Source: Dehalococcoidia bacterium
GTDB lineage: Bacteria > Chloroflexota > Dehalococcoidia > GIF9 > AB-539-J10
DNA length: 32,829 nt
Reading direction: 5' to 3'
NCBI GenBank assembly: GCA_030605765.1
Contig: JAUWHP010000008.1
Span: 1-32,829 of the forward strand
Both the position numbers and the translations under genes were made by a program. Below the pieces are notes generated by a model, which saw only the letters and a list, made by a program, of their open reading frames with translations, was not told the DNA's origin and searched no databases. Positions 8,940-18,351 of the stretch are shown piece by piece; the first letter of the stretch is position 1; each line of letters begins with the position of its first letter.

Positions 8940-11400
8940 CGCCCAGTTCTCGATGTAGCCCAGCAAGCATTTGCTGCTGGATTTTATCAACTTCTCTCTC
9001 AGTTAAAGTCCGCTTAGGCGACTGATAGATAATTCTTATGGCAAATGATTTTTTGCCTTCAGGTATCTGCTCACCGGTGTAGAGATCAAAGAGAGTGGCT
9101 TTCTCAACCAACGGGAAGCTCAGTATTATATCTTCCGCCTGTTGGAAGGTTACTTGCTCATTTATTACCAATGCAATGTCCCTGGTTATGCTGGGAAACC
9201 GGGGGATAGGCTGATATCGCTTTGCCCCGCTTGCTTTGTTCATCAGCTTCTCCACATCCACTTCAATAAGGCAAACAGGGCCAGAAAGCTCGAAATCTTG
9301 TGCCACTTTGGAATGCAACTTGCCCACAACTCCCACTTTGTCCCCACCGATGATGACATCAGCGCTTCTACCAGGGAATAAGCCCTCATCGTCGCTAGGT
9401 TCAAATGTTGATGTGAGCCCTAATTGTTCTAATAATCTTTCTGCCACACCTTTGGCATCGAAGAAATCAAAAAGCTCTTTGTTGTCATGCCATGATAATT
9501 CCCGTCTTGAGCCGCTGAGTGCAGCACAAAGCATCTCTTTCTCCTGTGGTAGCCCCTCTTTATCCTGTGTAGATTGTTTCACTTTCCCTTCGCCACTTCC
9601 ACGGGTTTGGCCTACCGCAATGACAGAGGAATACTGTGGTAAGAAAATCTTGCCAATTTCAAATAACCTTATGCCAGTTTCCTCATGTTTCTGATTATTT
9701 GCCAATGTAGTTAGAAGCCCAGCACGCAGGGAAGTGCGTAAATATTCCTGTCCTTTTGTCATTGGGTTAGCTATTTGCAAGGGAGCAACTTCTGGTTCGA
9801 GCTTTAGAGAAAGTCTCTGTAGTTTTTCCATGCTGGTCAAGGAATAGGTTAGTATTTCCTGGAAGCCCCAGCCTACTAAGGTATTACGTAACTTTCGTTT
9901 AAAACTGCGTTCTGGCGTTGATTTTTGTGGTGGCAGAGAAGCGCTGAGCCGAGTTACAGGAATTTTATCGTAGCCGATAATGCGGATTACTTCTTCCACA
10001 AGGTCGGCAGTGCATTTCATGTCGCTACGCCAATAAGGAACAAGCACCGAGATTTGTGGAGGCAACAAGCCTGTCTCTTGACATTCAAAACCCAGGGCTC
10101 GCAGTATTCTAAGAGTTTCGTCAACGGTAACTTCCAAACCCGAAAGTCGTTTTATCTCCTTTGTGGAAAGCAAAATAGCGCTTGGCGCTGTCTTACCGGG
10201 GTAAGCATCGATTATCCCCCTGGCCGCTTTGCCTCCAGCTAGCTCCAGTAACAATTGTGTAGCTCGCTTCAATGCGACTAATGGTAAGTCTGGGTTTAAC
10301 CCCTTGTCAAAGCGAATTGAAGCTTCGCTTTGTAAATTAAGATGATTAGCGCCTCTCCGAATGATACTTCTGTTGAAGTTCGCCGATTCCAGAAGAATAG
10401 CAGTAGTTGTAACATCAACCTCAGTATTGAGCCCGCCCATTAGCCCGGCAATGGCAACGGGATTCTCCTCATCAGCAATAACCAGAGTATCTTGAGTAAG
10501 AGTTCTCTCTAATCCATCCAAAGTGATTATGGTTTCACCACTCTTAGCACGACGGACGACAATTTGTTTCCCCTCAAGTTTATGATAATCAAAGGCGTGA
10601 AGAGGCTGGCCATGTTCCAGCATCACATAATTGCTAACATCAACAACATTATTTATAGGGCGCATTCCATAACTCCTTAAGCGCTGCTGTAGCCAGGCGG
10701 GAGAGGATGCGACTTTGATTCCAGTAATCAAGCTAGCACAGTATCTGAGACATAGATCTGGTTCAATGATATCAACGGAGATAAGGGAGTCTATTGGTTT
10801 CTCCATTTCCTCATAGCGGATTTCGGGTAGATGAATTGGTTCATCACTTAAAGCAGCAATTTCTCTGGCAATACCAATTATGGATAAACAGTCTGGCCGA
10901 TTGGGTGTTATATCTAAATCGAAAACTATGTCGCCCAGGTAGTCAGCCAAGGGCATACCCATGGGAGCTTCTGGTGATAATACTAGAATGCTTTCATGGT
11001 TTTCAGAAATTCCCAGTTCTTTTTCTGAACAAACCATGCCCTCAGAGAGAATACCGCGAATTTTAGTTGCCTTTAATAGCGTAGCCTTCCCGGTGTGACC
11101 ATCGATAAGTCTAGCTCCTACATAGGCAAAGGGCACTTTCTGCCCCACGCTAATATTAGGAGCACCGCAAACTACGGTAATTTGCTGGGGGCCAAGATTA
11201 ACAGTGGCTAAATTCAGTTTGTCGGCGTCAGGGTGGGAATTTACGGCTGCTACTTGTCCTATCACCACATTATTCCAGGTATTGCCTACAGTTTGTAGGC
11301 CTTTGACCTCCATCCCAGCCATAGTTAATTTCTCCGCTAGCTTCTGAGGGTCAATCTTTATGTCAACATAATCACTGAGCCATTTAAGAGAAACCTTCAT
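8923..11400 (-). CDS. pheT: Phenylalanyl-tRNA synthetase beta subunit
   Basis: 825 aa; MKVSLKWLSDYVDIKIDPQKLAEKLTMAGMEVKG, DITPNRPDCLSIIGIAREIAAL, C-terminal RYQPIPRFPSITRDIALVI and FDLYTGEQIPEGKKSFAIRI. Confidence 0.96.
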   Translation of the reverse strand: MKVSLKWLSDYVDIKIDPQKLAEKLTMAGMEVKGLQTVGNTWNNVVIGQVAAVNSHPDADKLNLATVNLGPQQITVVCGAPNISVGQKVPFAYVGARLIDGHTGKATLLKATKIRGILSEGMVCSEKELGISENHESILVLSPEAPMGMPLADYLGDIVFDLDITPNRPDCLSIIGIAREIAALSDEPIHLPEIRYEEMEKPIDSLISVDIIEPDLCLRYCASLITGIKVASSPAWLQQRLRSYGMRPINNVVDVSNYVMLEHGQPLHAFDYHKLEGKQIVVRRAKSGETIITLDGLERTLTQDTLVIADEENPVAIAGLMGGLNTEVDVTTTAILLESANFNRSIIRRGANHLNLQSEASIRFDKGLNPDLPLVALKRATQLLLELAGGKAARGIIDAYPGKTAPSAILLSTKEIKRLSGLEVTVDETLRILRALGFECQETGLLPPQISVLVPYWRSDMKCTADLVEEVIRIIGYDKIPVTRLSASLPPQKSTPERSFKRKLRNTLVGWGFQEILTYSLTSMEKLQRLSLKLEPEVAPLQIANPMTKGQEYLRTSLRAGLLTTLANNQKHEETGIRLFEIGKIFLPQYSSVIAVGQTRGSGEGKVKQSTQDKEGLPQEKEMLCAALSGSRRELSWHDNKELFDFFDAKGVAERLLEQLGLTSTFEPSDDEGLFPGRSADVIIGGDKVGVVGKLHSKVAQDFELSGPVCLIEVDVEKLMNKASGAKRYQPIPRFPSITRDIALVINEQVTFQQAEDIILSFPLVEKATLFDLYTGEQIPEGKKSFAIRIIYQSPKRTLTEREVDKIQQQMLAGLHRELGATLRG
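9569..9628. repeat. Repeat-like (GTCATTGCG...CAATCT-type) sequence inside pheT
   Basis: Minus-strand TCTGTCATTGCGGTAGGCCAAACCCGTGGAAGTGGCGAAGGGAAAGTGAAACAATCTAC; ends resemble widespread GTCATTGCGAGG...GCGAAG..GCAATCTC elements; encodes an apparent extra loop SVIAVGQTRGSGEGKVKQST. Confidence 0.45.
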
Positions 11401-11430
11401 ATAATTAACCTTTTATTAATCTCTAAAAAA

Positions 11431-12468
11431 TCAAAACTGCTTTAGGAATCTAAGGTCGTTACCGTAGAAAAGGCGTATATCATCAATACCATAACGGAGC
11501 ATGGGAATCCGCTCGACACCCATCCCAAAGGCGAAGCCGCTGTAAACTTCAGGGTCAATCTCAACACGTCTGAGAACATCAGGGTGTACCATCCCCGCAC
11601 CGAGTATCTCAAGCCAGCCGCTATAGCTACACAATCGGCAACCAGCGCCATGACAGCTTAAGCACTCTATTGCTATCTCCGCACCAGGTTCAACAAAAGG
11701 AAAATAATCGCATCTGAAGCGCACTTTTCTTTCCTCACCAAAAAGACAATGGCAGAATTCAAATAGGATACCCTTCAAATCAGCTAGGGTAATATTCGTA
11801 TCTATGGCTAGTCCCTCAACTTGGTAGAACATGGATTCATGAGTAGCATCTGTGGCCTCGTAGCGGTAGACCCGCCCTGGCACTATCATTCTTATCGGCG
11901 GACGCTCTTTCTCCATGACTCTTATTTGCATTGGAGAAGTATGCGTGCGCAAGAGCCTGGCCTGCTCGGTAGTTTCCTCATAATCTATCCATAGGGTGGC
12001 GAACATATCTCGCGCTGGGTGCTGTGGAGGAATGTTCAAAGCTTCAAAGTTATAGTAATCCCACTCCACATCAGGTCCTTCGGCTACCTGGAATCCCATG
12101 CTTGTGAAAATACTGCAAATCTCCTCAAGAGTCTGAGTTACAGGATGCAGTCGTCCTGCGGGAATAGGTTGGCCAGGTAGAGTAATATCCAGCCTTTCTC
12201 GGCCTAAGAAGGAAGCTAGGTGATCTTCTTCCAAAAATTTCTTCTTTTCAGCCAAACTTGACTCTAGACTCACCTTGGTTGCATTAGCCAGGGCACCTAC
12301 TTTTTTCCGTTCCTCTAAAGGCAAGCTAGCTAGAGAGCGCAAGACTTGAGTTAGCTTACTTCTCTTGCCCAAGCAACGAACACGCCAAGACTCGAGTTCC
12401 TTTAGTTCGCTAACTTGGCCTAATTCATTAAGAGCTTCTAGTTGAAGTTCCTCAAGCTGTTTTAGCAT
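11431..12468 (-). CDS. pheS: Phenylalanyl-tRNA synthetase alpha subunit
   Basis: 345 aa; [87 protein letters not shown]. Confidence 0.97.
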   Translation of the reverse strand: MLKQLEELQLEALNELGQVSELKELESWRVRCLGKRSKLTQVLRSLASLPLEERKKVGALANATKVSLESSLAEKKKFLEEDHLASFLGRERLDITLPGQPIPAGRLHPVTQTLEEICSIFTSMGFQVAEGPDVEWDYYNFEALNIPPQHPARDMFATLWIDYEETTEQARLLRTHTSPMQIRVMEKERPPIRMIVPGRVYRYEATDATHESMFYQVEGLAIDTNITLADLKGILFEFCHCLFGEERKVRFRCDYFPFVEPGAEIAIECLSCHGAGCRLCSYSGWLEILGAGMVHPDVLRRVEIDPEVYSGFAFGMGVERIPMLRYGIDDIRLFYGNDLRFLKQF

Positions 12469-12823
12469 TTGTATCTCTAGGTGAAACAGAAGCTAGCAAT
12501 CTGGCGAAGCCCTCGGGGTCCTTAATTGCCATATCAGCTAACATCTTACGATTTATCGCTACATTCGCTTTTCTTAAGCTCGCTAGAAATTGACTATAGG
12601 AGAGTCCTTGAGTTCGTGCTGCAGCATTTATACGAGCGATCCACAACTTCCTAAAATCGCTTTTCCGCTCCCGCCGATGGCAGTAAGCATAGTCTAAAGC
12701 ATGGAGCATGGATTCATGAGCTTGTCTATACAGATTATGTCTTGAACCGCGATGTCCCTTGGTTAACGCAAGCACTTTCTTATGGCGCCGATGAGTGATT
12801 TTACCCGCTTTAGCTCGTGGCAA
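12452..12823 (-). CDS. rplT: 50S ribosomal protein L20 (probable TTG start)
   Basis: [61 protein letters not shown] precedes TTG CCA CGA GCT, so the start is probably 12823 rather than 12838. Confidence 0.95.
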   Translation of the reverse strand: MPRAKAGKITHRRHKKVLALTKGHRGSRHNLYRQAHESMLHALDYAYCHRRERKSDFRKLWIARINAAARTQGLSYSQFLASLRKANVAINRKMLADMAIKDPEGFARLLASVSPRDTNAKTA

Positions 12824-12841
12824 GATTCCTCCTTTCAAACC

Positions 12842-13039
12842 TTACTTGTAAGGTAAAAGCCTTCTTATTCGCTTCTTATCCGCCGATGAGGTTGGGATAA
12901 GCTCATCATAAAGGCGTTTAACCCTCGGAGCCTTTCTCCGTCTAAAGTGGCTTTTGCCACATTTAGTGCGTACTAGCTTACCCGTACCCGTTATATGAAA
13001 GCGACTTTTCGCTCCCTTATGAGTTTTCAGTTTTGGCAT
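12842..13039 (-). CDS. rpmI: 50S ribosomal protein L35
   Basis: 65 aa; [42 protein letters not shown]. Confidence 0.96.
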   Translation of the reverse strand: MPKLKTHKGAKSRFHITGTGKLVRTKCGKSHFRRRKAPRVKRLYDELIPTSSADKKRIRRLLPYK

Positions 13040-13574
13040 CGAATTCCACCTTTGTAGATTTTTTGACTGGAGCGATTGAAAGAGTTAAAGCTATGGTCCG
13101 CCTGTCCTTGGCAGGATGATTGCTTGCTACAGCTTCTTCTTTCAGCGCCTCGGCCACTCTCTTTAATACTTTCCAACCCATCTCTGGGTAAATAATCTCG
13201 CGCCCTCTAAATCTCACTAATACCTTCACTTTGCTACCTTCCCCTAGCAATTTTCTAACTGTCCTGATCTTCGCTTGTAAATCATGTTCTTCAATTTTTG
13301 GCCGAAAGCGAACCTCTTTAAGTAAGCCAGTTTTTTGGCCCTTCTTTGCCTTCCGTTCTTTTTTAACCTGTTCATATTTATATTTTCCGTAATCGAGAAG
13401 CCGGCATACCGGCGGTACTGCTGTCGGTGCTATCTCCACCAAATCAAGATCATGCTCCCGGGCAATTTGTAGTGCCTCCTGCGTGGGTAATATGCCCAAT
13501 TGCTCTCCTTTTTCGCTTATAAGCCTAACTTCCCTAGCTCTAATTTTTCTGTTAACTGCTATATTTTTAACTAT
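13017..13574 (-). CDS. infC: Translation initiation factor IF-3, probable non-canonical AUA start
   Basis: The track ORF starts at an internal TTG (13499), but the frame continues upstream as [32 protein letters not shown]-type IF-3 N-terminus (direct read: [31 protein letters not shown]). No ATG, GTG or TTG occurs between the in-frame stop at 13611-13613 and 13499; GGAGGGACC precedes ATA at 13572-13574. Confidence 0.85.
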   Translation of the reverse strand: MVKNIAVNRKIRAREVRLISEKGEQLGILPTQEALQIAREHDLDLVEIAPTAVPPVCRLLDYGKYKYEQVKKERKAKKGQKTGLLKEVRFRPKIEEHDLQAKIRTVRKLLGEGSKVKVLVRFRGREIIYPEMGWKVLKRVAEALKEEAVASNHPAKDRRTIALTLSIAPVKKSTKVEFDAKTENS

Positions 13575-13596
13575 GGTCCCTCCACTTCCAAAAAAC

Positions 13597-15318
13597 TTAA
13601 GACTTAGCGTCTATGGCTGTTTTTATCCTTGCTTTAACCTGCGCTGAAGTTTCCAATCCTGCATCATCACCATTCCTTAGGCGAAGCGATACACCAGATG
13701 AAGCCTTTTCTTTATCGCCAACTATAAGCATATAAGGGATCTTCTGCAACTGAGCCTCTCTTATTTTCAGGTTCATTCTTTCGGAGCGGTCGTCAACCTC
13801 AATGCGAATACCCTCTTCTTTAAATTCACTTTCTATCTCATGTGCATAATCAATGTGGCGATCTGCTATGGGTATTATTACAGCTTGGACCGGTGATAAC
13901 CACACAGGAAAAGCGCCGCCATAGTGTTCAATCAGGGAAGCTAAAAAGCGTTCCATGCTACCCAAAACTGTACGATGTATCATTATCACATTGTGCTCCA
14001 AACCATCATCACCAATGTAACAAACATTAAAGCGTTTCGGTAAGTTGAAATCAACCTGAATAGTAGGCCCTTGCCAAGCATGCCCCAACGCATCTTTAAG
14101 TTTAATATCAATCTTGGGGCCATAGAAAACTCCTTCGCCTGGATCTAGATTGTAGGGCAGCTCAAGTTCTTGTAAAACACTCTTTAAAGATGCTGTGGCT
14201 TGCTCCCACATCCCAATGGCACCAGCATATTTCTCTGGGCGTGTAGACAACAATATTTCATAATTAGCAAAGCCAAAAGTGGACATCATAAATTGTGCCA
14301 GTTCTACAACCCCTGCAACTTCCTCCTCGATTTGATCCGAACGACAGAAAATATGGGCATCATCTTGAGTGAATCCCCTTACTCTGGCTAAGCCATATAA
14401 TACACCAGTCCGCTCGTAACGATATACTGTGCCTAATTCTGCATATCTGATGGGCAAATCACGATAGCTACGTAAGTGGCTCTTAAAAATTAGAATATGC
14501 CCCAAGCAATTCATAGGCTTTATTATGTATTGTTGCCCTTCTACTTCTATTGGTGGATACAAATAATCCCGATAGAAGTCCCAATGGCCACTGGTTTTCC
14601 ATAAGTCCAATTTGGCTATATGTGGAGTATAGACAATACTGTAACCTCGCTTGATATGCTCCGCTCTCCAGAGATCCTCAATAATCTGCCGTAGCAAAGC
14701 ACCCTTGGGATGCCAGCAAATTAAGCCAGGACCAATTTCCTCATGAATACTGTAAAGATCAAGCTCCTTCCCCAACCTTCTATGGTCTCGTTTGGCAGTT
14801 TCAGCTTGACAGGATAAGTAATCTTCGAGTTCTGTTTGGCTATCAAAAGCCACTCCGTAAATTCTTTGCAACATAGGGCGCCTCTCATCGCCCCTCCAGT
14901 ATGCCCCAGCTATATGAGTAAGTTTGAGAGCCTTTATTTCACCTGTGAAAGCTACATGTGGGCCACGACAGAGGTCAGTAAAATTGCCTTGCCTATAGAT
15001 AGTCACTGAGGTGTCAGGAAGCTCGTTAATAAACTCTAGCTTATACTGTTGAGCAGCAAATAATTGCTGTGCTGCCTCTCTGCTCACTTCTTCTCTGGTG
15101 AAAGGCAAATCGGCGTTAATAATTTCTTTCATCTTACTCTCGATCACACTCAAATCTTCCACTTTTAATGCACGCGGTAACTCAAAATCATAATAAAAGC
15201 CATTCTCGATAGCTGGACCAATACCAAACTTAGCCTCAGGGAAAAGAAATTGTACCGCCTGAGCCATGACGTGAGCAGCAGAGTGGCGCATCCTCTCTAA
15301 TTTTTCTACTGCAGTCAT
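13597..15318 (-). CDS. thrS: Threonyl-tRNA synthetase, apparently lacking the N-terminal TGS domain
   Basis: 573 aa; MRHSAAHVMAQAVQFLFPEAKFGIGPAIENGFYYDF, DLCRGPH, KPMNCLGHILIFKSHLRSYRDLPIRYAELGTVYRYERTGVLYGLARVRGFTQDDAHIFC. Confidence 0.96.
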   Translation of the reverse strand: MTAVEKLERMRHSAAHVMAQAVQFLFPEAKFGIGPAIENGFYYDFELPRALKVEDLSVIESKMKEIINADLPFTREEVSREAAQQLFAAQQYKLEFINELPDTSVTIYRQGNFTDLCRGPHVAFTGEIKALKLTHIAGAYWRGDERRPMLQRIYGVAFDSQTELEDYLSCQAETAKRDHRRLGKELDLYSIHEEIGPGLICWHPKGALLRQIIEDLWRAEHIKRGYSIVYTPHIAKLDLWKTSGHWDFYRDYLYPPIEVEGQQYIIKPMNCLGHILIFKSHLRSYRDLPIRYAELGTVYRYERTGVLYGLARVRGFTQDDAHIFCRSDQIEEEVAGVVELAQFMMSTFGFANYEILLSTRPEKYAGAIGMWEQATASLKSVLQELELPYNLDPGEGVFYGPKIDIKLKDALGHAWQGPTIQVDFNLPKRFNVCYIGDDGLEHNVIMIHRTVLGSMERFLASLIEHYGGAFPVWLSPVQAVIIPIADRHIDYAHEIESEFKEEGIRIEVDDRSERMNLKIREAQLQKIPYMLIVGDKEKASSGVSLRLRNGDDAGLETSAQVKARIKTAIDAKS

Positions 15319-15354
15319 CCCAGGATCTCACCTTGCATTTGAACTGAAAATCTC

Positions 15355-15374
15355 GTGCCTAAAGCATAAGGCAC
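15355..15374 (-). promoter_or_regulatory. Small stem-loop in the thrS upstream region
   Basis: GTGCCT (15355-15360) and AGGCAC (15369-15374), 8-nt loop, about 37 nt upstream of the thrS start. Confidence 0.3.
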
Positions 15375-15558
15375 TATAAGAGTGGGCTTTGTTGAAGATT
15401 CAAGATGTGGCAAATTACCGGCTGTTACTTCCTAAATATCTCAGCTTCCTTTTTGGAGCAGCTAACAATTATCATAGCTAACGTTTTCCGAGAAGAGAAT
15501 TAAGCTCATAACACTGATTTCTTTCACATACATCTATATTCTACCATCTCTCTAAATA

Positions 15559-15632
15559 TGGGCGATACTGGATTTGAACCAGTGACCTCTGCGATGTCAA
15601 CGCAGCGCTCTAACCCACTGAGCTAACCGCCC
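15559..15632 (-). tRNA. tRNA-Val(GAC)
   Basis: Reverse complement GGGCGGTTAGCTCAGTGGGTTAGAGCGCTGCGTTGACATCGCAGAGGTCACTGGTTCGAATCCAGTATCGCCCA folds as a cloverleaf; anticodon stem CTGCG/CGCAG, loop TTGACAT, anticodon GAC; CCA not encoded. Confidence 0.95.
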
Positions 15633-15775
15633 TTTCTGACGATTGTAGCAGACACATATACGTAGGTCAAGTAAATTGGGACTCCCTGAAATTATTCCGA
15701 CTGGAGTTGATTTCTCAGGCTCTCGGGATAGTCAGAATTGCAATGGCATATGCTGTAATAAAATTACCTTCGTTA

Positions 15776-15781
15776 TATAAT
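15776..15781 (+). promoter_or_regulatory. Candidate -10 element (TATAAT) 8 nt before the archease ATG
   Basis: TATAATAGATTAGAATGG; no Shine-Dalgarno between -10 and ATG; no good -35 recognised. Confidence 0.4.
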
Positions 15782-15789
15782 AGATTAGA

Positions 15790-16212
15790 ATGGTTAAGAG
15801 AGCTTTCGAAATTACTGACCATACCGCTGACGTTGGTATCATTGCTTATGGAGCCAATATTAAACAGCTTTTCTCCAACGCTGCTTTAGCCTTGTTTAGT
15901 TTGATCACGGAGCCCGAAAACATTGAAGAAAAGATAAAACGCCACGTGGAGATAATTAGTGAAGACAGAGATAGTTTACTAGTAGAATGGCTTAACGAAC
16001 TTATTTATCTCTTTGATGCTGAGCACATTCTGTTCAAAAGATTTAATATTGAAAACTTGAGAGGCAACCAGCTTAGAGCTATCTGCTATGGGGAAAACCT
16101 TGACCCCCTAAGACATAAGATAAACATGGGAGTAAAAGCAGCTACATACCATATGTTAGAAATAAATAGGGATAGCGATGGTTACGAAGTGCAGATAATC
16201 TTCGATGTTTAG
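15790..16212 (+). CDS. Archease
   Basis: 140 aa; FEITDHTADVGIIAYGANIKQLFSNAALALFSLI, LVEWLNELIYLFDAE, GVKAATYHMLEI. Confidence 0.93.
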   Translation: MVKRAFEITDHTADVGIIAYGANIKQLFSNAALALFSLITEPENIEEKIKRHVEIISEDRDSLLVEWLNELIYLFDAEHILFKRFNIENLRGNQLRAICYGENLDPLRHKINMGVKAATYHMLEINRDSDGYEVQIIFDV

Positions 16213-16223
16213 GAGGTTCACAC

Positions 16224-17681
16224 ATGCCAAAATGGCAAGGGCAATTTGTTAAAATAGATGATTATCATTGGAAAATCCCTCAAAGCTATAAGAAGGGCAT
16301 GAGGGTTCCTGGTTTAATCTACGCTAGCGAGGAAATGCTGGAGTCCATACGCGAGGAACAAACACCAGAGCAAGTTGCCAACGTAGCCTTCCTGCCTGGA
16401 ATAGTGAATTTCTCCATGGCTATGCCAGATATTCATTGGGGTTATGGCTTCCCTATAGGCGGTGTTGCTGCTATGGATGTTAAGGACGGCGTAATTTCTC
16501 CAGGTGGTGTGGGTTATGATATTAATTGTGGTGTAAGACTATTACGTACCAACCTCAACGAAGCCGAAGTAAGGCTCAAGATTAACCAACTCCTTAGTGA
16601 GTTGTTTGCTAACGTGCCATCCGGCTTGGGTTCTCAAGGGAGGATTAGGGTAAGTCAAAAAGAGATGAGAGAATTAATGATTGAGGGAGCTCATTGGGCC
16701 GTGAAACATGGCTTTGGTTCTAAAGAGGATTTGGATGCTACTGAAGAAGGCGGGCGCATGAAGAGCGCTGACCCCGGCAGGGTAAGCGATAAAGCGGTGA
16801 AGAGAGGCATGCCTCAAGCAGGCACATTAGGCTCGGGAAATCATTTCCTCGAAATCCAGGTGGTGAAGGAAATCTTTGAGCCCAAAATAGCCAGCATTAT
16901 GGGCATTAACGAAATAGGCCAAGTATTAGTTTTGATTCACACGGGCTCTCGAGGTTTCGGGCATCAGGTATGTACTGACCATTTACGTGTGATGGAAGAG
17001 GCAGCATCAAAGTACGGAATAAAACTTCCTGATCGCCAGCTCGCTTGTGCCCCTATAGAGTCAAATGAGGGGAGAGATTATCTGGCCGCTATGGCATGCG
17101 CTGCCAATTATGCCTGGTGCAATCGACAATGTATCGTCCACTGGGTCAGGGAAAGTTTCTCTAAAATCTTCAACAAAAACCTTGACGGACTTGGTATGGA
17201 GCAAGTTTACGATGTGGCTCACAACATTGCCAAATTAGAGGAACATAAAGTGGATGGGCAGAAAAGCCAAGTTTGTGTACATCGCAAGGGAGCTACCAGG
17301 GCTTTCCCACCCGGACATAAGGAAATTCCGCTAAGGTACAAGGAAATAGGACAACCCGTCCTTATTCCGGGTGATATGGGTCGTTGCTCCTTTATAGCTG
17401 TGGGCACTCAGAAGGCTATGGAAGAGAGTTTTGGTTCTACCTGTCATGGCGCCGGTAGAATACTGAGTCGCCATGCCGCCAGGCGAATCTTAAGAGGTAA
17501 AGATGTGGCACAAGATTTAGAAAGAAGAGGTATCATTATTAAGACGGGGGATATATCATCACTAGCTGAAGAGGCGTCTCAAGCGTACAAGGACGTTACT
17601 AAAGTGATAGAGATCTGCCATCAGGCCGGCATCTCTAAGAAAGTAGCCCGGGCTACCCCGTTAGGCGTTATAAAGGGCTAG
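16224..17681 (+). CDS. rtcB: RNA-splicing ligase RtcB
   Basis: 485 aa; MAMPDIHWGYGFPIGGVAAMD, GGVGYDINCGVRLLRT, GTLGSGNHFLEIQ, IHTGSRGFGHQVC, VHRKGATRAFPPGH, STCHGAGR. Confidence 0.97.
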   Translation: MPKWQGQFVKIDDYHWKIPQSYKKGMRVPGLIYASEEMLESIREEQTPEQVANVAFLPGIVNFSMAMPDIHWGYGFPIGGVAAMDVKDGVISPGGVGYDINCGVRLLRTNLNEAEVRLKINQLLSELFANVPSGLGSQGRIRVSQKEMRELMIEGAHWAVKHGFGSKEDLDATEEGGRMKSADPGRVSDKAVKRGMPQAGTLGSGNHFLEIQVVKEIFEPKIASIMGINEIGQVLVLIHTGSRGFGHQVCTDHLRVMEEAASKYGIKLPDRQLACAPIESNEGRDYLAAMACAANYAWCNRQCIVHWVRESFSKIFNKNLDGLGMEQVYDVAHNIAKLEEHKVDGQKSQVCVHRKGATRAFPPGHKEIPLRYKEIGQPVLIPGDMGRCSFIAVGTQKAMEESFGSTCHGAGRILSRHAARRILRGKDVAQDLERRGIIIKTGDISSLAEEASQAYKDVTKVIEICHQAGISKKVARATPLGVIKG

Positions 17682-17685
17682 CAAA

Positions 17686-18345
17686 ATGTCGTTGCAAGGA
17701 AAATTGAGCAATCTAATTCGAATAAAACTGCCCCCGGCGAAACTAACAAGCAAGATTTCACTAGAAGAAGCTATAGTTAAGCGCAGATCAATTCGGCGGT
17801 ATCGCATGGAGCCACTAACTCTATTTCAACTAAGCCAGCTACTCTGGTCTGCGCAGGGTATTACCGCGGCAAGAAAGCTCAGAGCAGCCCCCAGTGCTGG
17901 AGGTACTTATCCTCTGGAAATCTTCGCTCTCATTGGCAAAGAAGGCGTCGTTGCGAGTGAAACGAAGCTATCTAAAGAGAAGTTGCAACCAGGTATTTAC
18001 CACTATGAAGTAAGCAGTCATTCGCTGGTTTTACACCAGCCAGGCGATGTAAGGGAAAAGCTAGCTGAAGCCGCTCTAGATCAAGGGTTTATCGCCAATG
18101 CTCCCATAGATATTGTTATCTGCGCTCTTTATATAAGAACCTCCCATAGATATGGCAGGCGAGGTGAGAGATATGTTCACATGGAAGTAGGGCATGTAGG
18201 GGAAAACATCCACCTTCAAGCTATAGCTTTGGGATTAGCCACAGTAGAGATCGGTGCCTTCAATGATGAGGAAGTAAGGAAAGTTCTGCGGTTGCAGGAG
18301 CAAATTAAACCTCTGTATATCATGCCTATTGGTAAACAACTCTAA
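17686..18345 (+). CDS. Nitroreductase-family protein, SagB/ThcOx-like dehydrogenase
   Basis: 219 aa; RRSIRRYRMEPLTLFQLSQLLWSAQGIT, RAAPSAGGTYPLEIF, VGHVGENIHLQAIALGLATVEIGAF. Confidence 0.9.
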   Translation: MSLQGKLSNLIRIKLPPAKLTSKISLEEAIVKRRSIRRYRMEPLTLFQLSQLLWSAQGITAARKLRAAPSAGGTYPLEIFALIGKEGVVASETKLSKEKLQPGIYHYEVSSHSLVLHQPGDVREKLAEAALDQGFIANAPIDIVICALYIRTSHRYGRRGERYVHMEVGHVGENIHLQAIALGLATVEIGAFNDEEVRKVLRLQEQIKPLYIMPIGKQL

Positions 18346-18351
18346 AAAGTA

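Noticed and set aside
9236-9694. 152-aa plus-strand ORF
   Set aside because: Lies antisense within pheT; low-complexity Ser/Pro-rich translation with no recognisable motif.
17687-17715. TGTCGTTGCAAGGAAAATTGAGCAATCT at the nitroreductase start resembles the GTCATTGCGAGG..GCAATCT repeat type
   Set aside because: Short, lacks the GCGAAG core, and encodes a plausible protein N-terminus; chance similarity cannot be excluded without a genome-wide search.
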